This document shows, piece by piece, positions 1-6,193 of a DNA stretch of 16,334 nt (position 1 is its first letter; every line of letters starts with the position of its first letter). A program made the position numbers and the translations under genes. The stretch is from an uncultured beta proteobacterium. GTDB lineage: Bacteria > Pseudomonadota > Gammaproteobacteria > Burkholderiales > Burkholderiaceae. The notes beneath the pieces are model-generated. The model did not search any database. It worked only from the letters and a program-made list of their open reading frames with translations, and was not told the DNA's origin. The stretch spans positions 1 to 16,334 of the forward strand of contig CAIKGX010000044.1 in assembly GCA_903827075.1 (NCBI GenBank), written 5' to 3'.

Positions 1-21
1 AGACTTAAGCTATTTACTTCA

Positions 22-936
22 GTGAAGGACAATCGATTTAGCCACCGCCCTGAGCGGATTAATCTTGAGGAATATCGAGCTACACTCAGTCGATCAGCGA
101 TTGCTAAGCCTGAGAATAATTTTTATCACTGGCTCTTAGGCACCTCTTGGTTGAAGTTCCTCTTGTTAGTCATTTTGGTTTACCTTGGCACTAACCTGAT
201 CTTTGCTTTTGCCTATTTAGCTTGCGGCGATGGAGCCATTACCCATGCAACCCCTGGATCCTTATTAGACGTATTCTTCTTTAGCGTGCAAACCATGGCT
301 ACGATCGGTTATGGTCGAATGACGCCAGTAGGTAATTGGCCTAACGGAATTGTGACTTTTGAGGCCTTCTTTGGGATTGTCTATTCCGCATTAACCACCG
401 GTTTGGCATTTGCTCGCTTTACAAGACCAACCGCGGGGGTTCGCTTTTCTAAGGTTGCCGTAGTTGGCAGTCATGATGGCATGAAGACCTTTAAGTTCAG
501 GGTGCTTAATGAGCGTAGCTCTCATATAGTTGAAGCACAGCTGCGTTTATGGCTCATTGCTGAAAGCATGACCGCAGAGGGTGAGCGCTATCGCCGCTCT
601 GTTGAGTTACCTTTACACCGCGCTGAAAGCCCGGTTTTTTCCTTAACTTGGACTGCAATGCATAGCTTGGACGAGGAGAGCGCTTTAGTCGAGTACCTCA
701 ATCAAAGTGGGCCAGATCAACAGTGGCATTTACTCATTACATTTACTGGCTACCATGAGAGCTTAGCCAACCAGGTTTATGCGCGTCACGTTTATTTACC
801 CAAAGATGTTCAACAAAATGCGACTTTTGTCGATATAGTCACGGTTTTGTCAGATGGTGGTCGGATAATCGATCTGACTAATTTTGAGAAGTGGACTCCG
901 AATTCCTCGGACAAGTCAGTAGGAGAGTATTTATGA
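22..936 (+). CDS. KirBac-type inward-rectifier potassium channel
   Basis: This encodes an inner-membrane tetrameric K+ channel of the prokaryotic Kir family (304 residues from the GTG at 22). Slide helix and TM1 lie at about residues 33-67, the pore helix at about 83-93, the selectivity filter TIGYG at 94-98, TM2 at about 109-131 ending in the family's ARFxRP linker (131-136), and the cytoplasmic immunoglobulin-like Kir domain at about 140-290. Length and order match KirBac channels. The residue after GYG is Arg99, where KirBac1.1 has Asp. The TM2 position that controls rectification in eukaryotic Kir channels appears to be Ser122 by eye alignment. The frame has no stop back to base 1, so the true start may lie upstream of the window, although the N-terminus is already of normal length. 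The stop overlaps the next ATG (ATGA at 933-936), implying translational coupling with the decarboxylase. No promoter is visible in the window. Confidence 0.9.
   Translation: MKDNRFSHRPERINLEEYRATLSRSAIAKPENNFYHWLLGTSWLKFLLLVILVYLGTNLIFAFAYLACGDGAITHATPGSLLDVFFFSVQTMATIGYGRMTPVGNWPNGIVTFEAFFGIVYSALTTGLAFARFTRPTAGVRFSKVAVVGSHDGMKTFKFRVLNERSSHIVEAQLRLWLIAESMTAEGERYRRSVELPLHRAESPVFSLTWTAMHSLDEESALVEYLNQSGPDQQWHLLITFTGYHESLANQVYARHVYLPKDVQQNATFVDIVTVLSDGGRIIDLTNFEKWTPNSSDKSVGEYL
921..927 (+). promoter_or_regulatory. Shine-Dalgarno site setting the decarboxylase start
   Basis: AGGAGAG lies 5 bases before the ATG at 933. It fixes that ATG as the decarboxylase start, rather than the in-frame TTG at 891 deep inside the channel gene, and lies within the last codons of the channel gene. 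Confidence 0.8.
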
Positions 937-3200
937 AGTTTCGTTTCCCTATCATCATCATTGATGAAGACTTTCGTTCAGAAAATATTTCGGGCTCAGG
1001 TATTCGTGACCTAGCTGAAGCTATTGAGACTGAGGGTATGGAAGTAATTGGTTTGACCAGTTATGGTGACCTTACCTCCTTCGCTCAACAAGCCTCTCGT
1101 GCTTCATGTTTCATTGTGTCTATTGATGACGAAGAGTTTATTTCTGACTCTGAAGATCATGACTTACCGGCCCTTAATAATTTGCGTGCTTTTATTACTG
1201 AGGTGCGCAAGCGCAATGAAGATATCCCTATCTTCTTATATGGCGAGACCCGTACTTCACGCCACATGCCCAATGACATCTTGCGCGAATTGCATGGCTT
1301 TATTCATATGAATGAAGACACTCCAGAATTTGTAGCGCGACACATTATTCGGGAAGCCAAAGTGTATTTGGATTCATTGGCACCCCCATTTTTCCGTGCA
1401 TTAACCAATTACGCGTCTGAAGGTTCTTACTCTTGGCATTGCCCTGGCCACTCAGGCGGCGTGGCATTCCTCAAGAGCCCAGTAGGGCGGATGTTCCACC
1501 AGTTCTTTGGTGAGAACATGTTGCGTGCCGACGTATGTAATGCGGTAGAAGAGTTAGGTCAGCTGTTGGACCATACTGGTCCTGTATTGCAGAGCGAGCG
1601 TAATGCTGCCCGCATCTTTAATGCCGACCATTTGTTCTTTGTTACCAATGGCACATCTACCTCCAATAAAATTGTTTGGCACTCTACCGTTGCTCCTGGC
1701 GACGTCGTCTTAGTGGATCGTAACTGCCATAAGTCAGTCATTCATTCAATCACGATGATGGGTGCTATTCCAATCTTCTTAATGCCAACGCGTAATCACC
1801 TGGGCATTATTGGACCTATTCCTAAAGAAGAGTTTGAATGGAAGAACATCAAGAAAAAAATTGATGCCAACCCCTTTATTAAAAATAAAGATGTAGTGCC
1901 ACGCGTGATGACGCTAACCCAAAGCACCTATGACGGTATTGTTTACAACGTTGAAATGATTAAAGAAATGCTTGACGGCAAAGTCGATTCATTGCATTTT
2001 GATGAAGCCTGGTTGCCACATGCAGCATTCCATCCTTTTTATAAGGATATGCATGCGATTGGATCGGATCGAAAGCGCACCAAGAAGAGTTTGATGTTTG
2101 CCACCCAATCCACGCATAAGTTATTGGCTGGTCTCTCGCAAGCTTCGCAAGTATTGGTGCAGGATGCAGAAGAGTGCAAGCTGGATCGGGACTGCTTTAA
2201 TGAGGCTTACCTCATGCATACCTCCACAAGCCCGCAGTACGCCATCATTGCTTCCTGTGATGTCTCTGCAGCGATGATGGAGTCCCCTGGAGGTACTACC
2301 CTCGTTGAGGAATCCATTGCCGAGGCGATGGATTTCCGTCGCGCGATGCGTGAGGTAGATGATAAGTTTGGTGCAGACTGGTGGTTTAAAGTTTGGGGTC
2401 CTGATCACTTGGCCGAAGAGGGTATTGGTGAGCGTTCAGATTGGGTATTAGAGCCCTCTGCTAGCTGGCATGATTTTGGCAAGCTAGCAAAAGACTTCAA
2501 TATGTTAGACCCTATTAAGGCAACCATTGTTACGCCTGGTTTAGATATTGAGGGGAACTTTGGCTCGATGGGTATACCTGCGAGCATCGTCACAAAGTAT
2601 TTGGCTGAGCATGGTGTGATCGTAGAGAAGTGCGGTTTGTATTCCTTCTTCATCATGTTCACTATCGGCATTACTAAGGGCCGCTGGAATACTTTAGTAA
2701 CGGAATTGCAGCAATTCAAAGATCACTTTGATAAAAATGCGCCTTTATGGAAAGTATTGCCAGAGTTTGTGGCGAAGCACCCACGTTATGAGCGTGTTGG
2801 CTTAAAAGATATTTGCCAGCAGATTCATGGTTTCTATCAGAGTCGTGATGTTGCTCGCATGACTACAGAAATGTATACGTCCGACATGGTCCCTGCCATG
2901 ATGCCCTCAGAAGCTTGGGCAAAGATGGCGCATAAAGAAGTCGACCGGGTGCCTTTAGATCAATTAGAAGGGCGCGTGACTGCCATGTTGGTTACGCCTT
3001 ACCCACCAGGCATTCCTTTGCTCATTCCGGGCGAGCGCTTTAATAAACGCATCATTGATTATCTTTACTTTGCTCGCGACTTCAATGAGCAATTCCCTGG
3101 ATTCGAAACCGATATCCATGGATTGGTAAAAGGAGAGGTTGATGGACGTAGTGAGTTCTACGTCGATTGTGTCAGGCAAGAGCCCGATATCACTTTGTAA
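933..3200 (+). CDS. Orn/Lys/Arg decarboxylase, PLP-dependent (fold type I)
   Basis: This is a cytoplasmic PLP enzyme that decarboxylates a basic amino acid, consuming a proton and giving a diamine or agmatine. It has 755 residues from the ATG at 933, the usual size for the AdiA/LdcI/SpeC class. The order is an N-terminal receiver-like wing domain (about 1-135), a linker, a PLP domain with PGHSGG, the TNGTSTSNK cofactor-phosphate region and HFDEAW (aspartate for the pyridine nitrogen), then STHK with the Schiff-base lysine Lys396, and a C-terminal domain. I cannot tell arginine, lysine or ornithine from the sequence. The catalytic motifs resemble both the biodegradative arginine decarboxylase (AdiA) and the lysine enzymes, and betaproteobacterial homologues are usually annotated with all three names. 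It overlaps the K+ channel gene by 4 bp and is followed directly by a terminator, so the two form a closed transcription unit on the right side. Confidence 0.93.
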   Translation: MKFRFPIIIIDEDFRSENISGSGIRDLAEAIETEGMEVIGLTSYGDLTSFAQQASRASCFIVSIDDEEFISDSEDHDLPALNNLRAFITEVRKRNEDIPIFLYGETRTSRHMPNDILRELHGFIHMNEDTPEFVARHIIREAKVYLDSLAPPFFRALTNYASEGSYSWHCPGHSGGVAFLKSPVGRMFHQFFGENMLRADVCNAVEELGQLLDHTGPVLQSERNAARIFNADHLFFVTNGTSTSNKIVWHSTVAPGDVVLVDRNCHKSVIHSITMMGAIPIFLMPTRNHLGIIGPIPKEEFEWKNIKKKIDANPFIKNKDVVPRVMTLTQSTYDGIVYNVEMIKEMLDGKVDSLHFDEAWLPHAAFHPFYKDMHAIGSDRKRTKKSLMFATQSTHKLLAGLSQASQVLVQDAEECKLDRDCFNEAYLMHTSTSPQYAIIASCDVSAAMMESPGGTTLVEESIAEAMDFRRAMREVDDKFGADWWFKVWGPDHLAEEGIGERSDWVLEPSASWHDFGKLAKDFNMLDPIKATIVTPGLDIEGNFGSMGIPASIVTKYLAEHGVIVEKCGLYSFFIMFTIGITKGRWNTLVTELQQFKDHFDKNAPLWKVLPEFVAKHPRYERVGLKDICQQIHGFYQSRDVARMTTEMYTSDMVPAMMPSEAWAKMAHKEVDRVPLDQLEGRVTAMLVTPYPPGIPLLIPGERFNKRIIDYLYFARDFNEQFPGFETDIHGLVKGEVDGRSEFYVDCVRQEPDITL

Positions 3201-3202
3201 AT

Positions 3203-3231
3203 AAAACCCCGGCTAATCACTGGGGTTTTTA
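3203..3231 (+). terminator. Rho-independent terminator after the decarboxylase
   Basis: AAAACCCC (3203-3210) and GGGGTTTT (3222-3229) form a perfect 8-bp stem around an 11-base loop, followed by more T's. It starts 3 bases past the stop codon. The A-rich left arm means it can also work for the leftward gene that ends at 3261. Confidence 0.88.
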
Positions 3232-3260
3232 TTTAATAGGAGAGCCAATAGCATCAGCTG

Positions 3261-3479
3261 TTAATTTTCTACCACCACAAATTCTCCTTGAGATACTTTT
3301 TCTCTAAATTGAGAGAAAGAAAAAAAGGCTGAAATTTTCTCCTTACTCACTACTTCAATATTTCCATCCGAAGTGAGATTGGCATCATATTCACCAGCTG
3401 GAAACAGGGTTTGCAGCTTGCTATTGTCTCTATTGGTTTGAGTTAGCAGTACTAGACCTTTGGTTATTTCGATACGCAT
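3261..3479 (-). CDS. Small hypothetical protein (72 aa)
   Basis: I do not recognise this protein. It is a 72-residue soluble protein with alternating hydrophobic/polar runs suggesting a small beta-rich fold, a short aromatic segment (AFFSFSQF) near residue 50, and a hydrophobic acidic tail ending VVVEN. It has no cysteines, signal peptide or membrane segment. The ATG at 3479 has only a weak upstream purine stretch (AAGATG), so the start is not certain. It ends 30 bp from the decarboxylase terminator, which probably serves both strands, and its own promoter would lie in the 202-bp gap to its right. It is kept as a gene because no other coding frame fills the interval, its composition is protein-like, and it fits neatly against a shared terminator. 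Comparison with relatives would decide whether it is real. Confidence 0.55.
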   Translation of the reverse strand: MRIEITKGLVLLTQTNRDNSKLQTLFPAGEYDANLTSDGNIEVVSKEKISAFFSFSQFREKVSQGEFVVVEN

Positions 3480-3622
3480 GCCACATCTTAAATTCTAAAA
3501 ATTAGCATCAAAACCTGGTCTGCACATTAAATAAAACTCTTTGCACCATTTTGGATAAATTGACCTAAATGGGGGATAGGCATCTTTTCAATCCATTACT
3601 TCTGCAGTGAGAATTCGGACGG

Positions 3623-3637
3623 CTGAGAGTCACTCAG
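3623..3637. repeat. Short inverted repeat in intergenic gap
   Basis: CTGAG and CTCAG (5 bp) flank AGTCA. It is the weaker of two inverted repeats in the 202-bp non-coding stretch 3480-3681, which otherwise shows no coding potential or recognisable promoter. It may have no function. Confidence 0.3.
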
Positions 3638-3662
3638 TAGCGCTGTAGGGTTTGTTGCCTAG

Positions 3663-3679
3663 CGATCAAGTGTTGATCG
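3663..3679 (-). terminator. Perfect 7-bp hairpin just after the CopD-like gene (possible terminator)
   Basis: CGATCAA and TTGATCG are perfect reverse complements around a 3-base loop, starting 2 bases past the stop codon of the leftward membrane-protein gene. This position suggests a role in ending that transcript or stabilising its 3' end, but no U-run follows on the minus strand, so it is not a textbook intrinsic terminator. Confidence 0.45.
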
Positions 3680-3681
3680 GA

Positions 3682-4152
3682 TTATTGATAAAACGCACCA
3701 TGAGCTCCAAGCACCGCTACAAACACCGTCAGCAGGCTCAAAGTTAATAAAACGATGTGCAAGCGTAAGGTGAGCTTGAGGGTTTGTTTTGGATCTTGAC
3801 TATGTTTGACATGGTTTTTGGCTAGTATTGGTTCAATCACAAAGAGCGCTAGCATAAAAATGCCCCATATCAATACCATGGCGTGCATCCAGAAGAATTG
3901 AACACCCATAAAACGATCCCAGGTATCTAATAGGTAAACCATATAAAAACCACTGGCACCAGCAATGATCACCATCCACTTCGCTAGCTTTGCAAAGCGA
4001 TTTTCGACTAGTTGAAAAATAGATTCTTGTTGAGCAAATCCAAATTGAGATTTAATAGCTGGAAGAATGATGGCCGTGACAAAGCTAACACCCCCAATCC
4101 AAATAACAATACTTAGAATATGAATGGCTCTAGAAATGGTTAGCTCATTCAT
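3682..4152 (-). CDS. CopD-like four-helix integral membrane protein
   Basis: This 156-residue inner-membrane protein has four predicted hydrophobic helices (about residues 8-30, 55-75, 84-107 and 128-152). The first helix carries His11 and the IWIGG pattern (about 17-21) seen in CopD and related heme- or copper-associated membrane proteins, and further histidines occur at His89 (WMHAMV) and His132 (LRLHIVL), so axial-ligand-like histidines are spaced through the helices. Function is not established; the family resemblance is from memory and is modest. The ATG at 4152 has a good ribosome site (TAGGAAAT) that overlaps the stop codon of the upstream DUF3079 gene, only 9 bases away, so the two are co-transcribed and probably translationally coupled. 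Proximity to NnrS makes a role in NO, heme or copper handling possible but unproven. Confidence 0.75.
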   Translation of the reverse strand: MNELTISRAIHILSIVIWIGGVSFVTAIILPAIKSQFGFAQQESIFQLVENRFAKLAKWMVIIAGASGFYMVYLLDTWDRFMGVQFFWMHAMVLIWGIFMLALFVIEPILAKNHVKHSQDPKQTLKLTLRLHIVLLTLSLLTVFVAVLGAHGAFYQ

Positions 4153-4161
4153 TAATATTTC

Positions 4162-4362
4162 CTATTCATGTTTATTTGAAAAGCAGTCTCGATCGTCAAG
4201 ACCCCATGTTTGCCAACCCTCTCCAAATAGCTCATGAGGGTGCTGCGTGCGATCAGAACCATTGCCACAAGCCATTGACTGAGATGGGCAATATCTATCG
4301 CACCCCCAGCATATACGTTCGGGATGTGGTGGATTTAAAGGAAATTTTTTTAGTATCCCCAT
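4162..4362 (-). CDS. DUF3079 domain protein, small cysteine-rich
   Basis: This is a 66-residue cytoplasmic protein whose whole length matches my memory of the DUF3079 family: KKFPLNP, HPERICWGCD, YCPSQSMACGNGS, RTQHP, ELFG and WGLD follow in order. Four cysteines (Cys18, 21, 25, 32: CxxCxxxCx6C) plus His41 suggest a metal site, zinc or Fe-S; the function is unknown. I chose the ATG at 4362 because the next upstream ATG (4374) lacks any ribosome site and adds four residues not expected in the family, whereas GGGGT sits 6 bases ahead of 4362. The gene is easily missed because the opposite strand carries a meaningless open frame across it. It heads a two-gene unit with the CopD-like membrane protein and diverges from the PAS-nnrS operon across the FNR-box region. 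Its C-terminal tail contains a fifth cysteine (Cys60). Confidence 0.82.
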   Translation of the reverse strand: MGILKKFPLNPPHPERICWGCDRYCPSQSMACGNGSDRTQHPHELFGEGWQTWGLDDRDCFSNKHE

Positions 4363-4400
4363 GTCTGACCCCATTTAATTTCTATTTTTTGATCTCGCTT

Positions 4401-4414
4401 TTGATTTAAAACAA
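4401..4414 (+). promoter_or_regulatory. FNR/Anr-family binding site upstream of PAS-nnrS
   Basis: TTGAT-TTAA-AACAA matches the CRP/FNR-family consensus TTGAT-N4-ATCAA at 9 of 10 fixed bases. Its centre (4407.5) is 41.5 bases from 4449, exactly where the -10-like TTTAAT at 4437-4442 would place a start site, which is the classic class II activator spacing. The regulator could be FNR/Anr (oxygen) or a Dnr/NnrR-type protein (NO), since their sites are alike. The divergent DUF3079 promoter could be affected too. Confidence 0.72.
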
Positions 4415-4436
4415 AAGATCTCTCCCTTTAATGATA

Positions 4437-4442
4437 TTTAAT
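4437..4442 (+). promoter_or_regulatory. Candidate -10 element of the PAS-nnrS-nmo-nrdJ operon
   Basis: TTTAAT matches TATAAT at 5 of 6 bases. There is no good -35, as expected at an FNR class II promoter where the activator occupies that place. The predicted transcript start is near 4449, giving a leader of about 115 bases. Confidence 0.5.
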
Positions 4443-4523
4443 AGACCCAGTGCATGTACATAGTTCTATAGAGCTATTTCAATCAGAAGGGGATGCGAAG
4501 AAAATTCCATACAACTTAAATCA

Positions 4524-4541
4524 ATAAGACCGAAGTCTTAT
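4524..4541 (+). promoter_or_regulatory. Perfect 7-bp hairpin in the PAS-nnrS leader
   Basis: ATAAGAC and GTCTTAT pair perfectly around a CGAA tetraloop, ending 12 bases before the ribosome site GGGAG (4554-4558). Reading as DNA it is also an 18-bp operator-like palindrome. It could shape translation, protect the 5' end, or bind a dimeric regulator. No U-run follows, so it is not a terminator. Confidence 0.5.
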
Positions 4542-4564
4542 AGCCTAAATTACGGGAGTTGCAT

Positions 4565-4990
4565 GTGAAGACGCAGATTGATTTTGAGCAATTAGCCAAG
4601 GTAATGGGTGATGGGGTGGTTATTTCTGATGCCAATGGCAATATTGTTTTTTGGAATCAGGCCGCAGAAAGAATATTTGGATATTCTGCTGACGAAGCTA
4701 TGGGTGAGAGCTTAGACATCATTACGCCAGAACGTTTTAGAGAGCGTCATTGGGAGGGCTACAGAAAATCCATGCAAAGTGGTACTACTCGCTATGGCAG
4801 TACCTTATTAACGGTCCCAGCCCTTCATAAAGAGGGTAAGGCCTTATCGATTGCCTTTACTGTGGCGATGTTGGCTGATGAAAATGGCAATGTGGCTGCT
4901 ATTGCTGCAGTGGTAAGGGATGATACAGAGCGATTCCAGGCAGATCGAAGTCTGAAGAAGCGCATCGCCGAGCTTGAGGCTAAGACTTAA
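4565..4990 (+). CDS. Single-domain PAS protein preceding NnrS
   Basis: This 141-residue soluble protein is essentially one PAS fold with no output domain. VVISDANGNIVFWNQAAERIFGY (about residues 17-39) is the PAS core, followed by PERFRERHWEGYR (helix F region), and VVRDDTERFQADRSL begins the C-cap helix, ending in a short charged, coiled-coil-like tail. The His of RERHW falls, by eye alignment, at the position of the FixL heme-ligand histidine, although RH is also common in PAS domains without heme. I chose GTG at 4565 because GGGAG (4554-4558) sits 6 bases ahead of it; a TTG at 4559 would add two residues. Only 3 bases separate its stop from the nnrS ATG, so the two are surely co-expressed. 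It probably acts as a ligand or redox sensor that partners with another protein, possibly NnrS or a kinase elsewhere. Confidence 0.88.
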   Translation: MKTQIDFEQLAKVMGDGVVISDANGNIVFWNQAAERIFGYSADEAMGESLDIITPERFRERHWEGYRKSMQSGTTRYGSTLLTVPALHKEGKALSIAFTVAMLADENGNVAAIAAVVRDDTERFQADRSLKKRIAELEAKT

Positions 4991-4993
4991 CCC

Positions 4994-6157
4994 ATGAAGG
5001 CCATTCCAAAGCGATCCATTCCTTTATTTGCCTTAGGTTTTAGACCCTTTTATTTACTAGCAGCGTTTTGGTCTGTAGTGGCGATTATGGAATGGCTGAT
5101 GGAGATTAGTGGATCTGGCATCAGGGATGTAGGGTCTATTCCAGGCGTTCAATGGCATGCCCATGAAATGATTTTTGGTTTTGCTGCAACTGTTATTGCT
5201 GGGTTTGCCTTAACAGCAGTTCGATCTTGGACAGGTTTAGATACACCCAAAGGTTTCACATTGATGCTGCTGGTTGTACTTTGGATTGCTGGTCGACTGG
5301 GACCCCTATTGAGTCCTTATTTGGCAATTTTTGATGTATTGTTTTTACCAACGATTGCAATTGTCATCGGGAAGCTGATTGTGCAGAGAAAGATGGCCAG
5401 AAATCTATTTTTACCGCTCATACTGAGTGCGCTTGGACTTCTCAATGGACTATTCTACTTATCAGCTTATGGGCGAATGAATGTAGATGCTAATACAATT
5501 TTGATGGCCTCATTGTTCTTAATTGTAATGATTGAGATCATGATCGGTGGTCGGGTGATTCCCAGTTTTACAGCTAATGCGATTGCTGGCTTGCATCAAT
5601 TTAAAAGTAAAAAGCTTGCAGCTATCACATTGGTGTGTAGTGCCGCTGCTTTTTTGCTTTGGATATTCTCAGTCGGTAACTACCTTACCTCGATTGTTTG
5701 CTTTCTTGCTGGTTGTCTGCAACTGCTTTTGCAATGGGGCTGGAGACCTTTGGCAACTGTATCTAAGCCGATGGTATGGGTGTTGCATGCTGCCTATGCA
5801 TGGATTCCTCTGGGATTTATTTTTCTAGGATTGTCATCATTAGGCATCCTATCTGCGTATATCGCATTACATGCATTTGGCATTGGCGCTACCGGCGGAC
5901 TCATCATTGGCATGATTACCAGAACGGCAATGGGTCATACAGGCCGTCAAATAAACGCAGGATCGATTGAAAAAACTTGTTATACATTGGTTCAATTCAC
6001 AGCCATTATTTGGATGATTGCCCATTTAACAACGGGTATTTGGTTTCATGCAACGATTGGTTTGGCCGGTGTGTGCTGGTGCCTCGCTTTCATTCTCTAT
6101 ATTTATAAATATCTCCCCTGGTTAACTAGAGCTCGATTTGATGGGCAAGCGGGGTAG
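4994..6157 (+). CDS. nnrS: NnrS family heme/copper membrane protein
   Basis: NnrS is a polytopic inner-membrane protein found with denitrification genes and in pathogens, shown in other bacteria to bind heme and copper and to protect against nitric oxide and nitrosative stress. This 387-residue copy has about 12 hydrophobic segments and the family landmarks: FALGFRPFYLLA at the N-terminus, WHAHEMIFG (His55 and His57, with Glu58) in an early helix, GRVIPSFTAN (from 186), HAFGIGATGGLIIGM (His293) and MGHTGR near 314-318. Length is normal. The ATG at 4994 lacks a close ribosome site (GAGG is about 16 bases away), so translation likely depends on coupling to the PAS gene 3 bases upstream. The FNR-type box ahead of that gene fits expression under low oxygen or NO. 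The next gene follows after 36 bases. Confidence 0.95.
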   Translation: MKAIPKRSIPLFALGFRPFYLLAAFWSVVAIMEWLMEISGSGIRDVGSIPGVQWHAHEMIFGFAATVIAGFALTAVRSWTGLDTPKGFTLMLLVVLWIAGRLGPLLSPYLAIFDVLFLPTIAIVIGKLIVQRKMARNLFLPLILSALGLLNGLFYLSAYGRMNVDANTILMASLFLIVMIEIMIGGRVIPSFTANAIAGLHQFKSKKLAAITLVCSAAAFLLWIFSVGNYLTSIVCFLAGCLQLLLQWGWRPLATVSKPMVWVLHAAYAWIPLGFIFLGLSSLGILSAYIALHAFGIGATGGLIIGMITRTAMGHTGRQINAGSIEKTCYTLVQFTAIIWMIAHLTTGIWFHATIGLAGVCWCLAFILYIYKYLPWLTRARFDGQAG

Positions 6158-6193
6158 ATTGATCCATTTTTAATTAATGGCGCACTCTCTTAT

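Noticed and set aside
891..932. Longer decarboxylase start at TTG 891
   Set aside because: It would add 14 residues from within the channel gene with no ribosome site, while ATG 933 has AGGAGAG and the family's usual N-terminus.
3663..3679. CGATCAAGTGTTGATCG as an FNR box
   Set aside because: The half-sites are in the wrong order (ATCAA before TTGAT) with 3-base spacing, and it lies downstream of a gene rather than upstream; better read as a 3' hairpin.
4176..4409. Rightward 77-codon open frame opposite the DUF3079 gene
   Set aside because: It is antisense to a recognised family member, and its product resembles nothing and is rich in rare combinations.
6162..6179. CCATT/AATGG inverted repeat between nnrS and the flavoprotein gene as a terminator
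   Set aside because: Only 5 bp, AT-rich loop and no T-run after it; too weak to split the operon.
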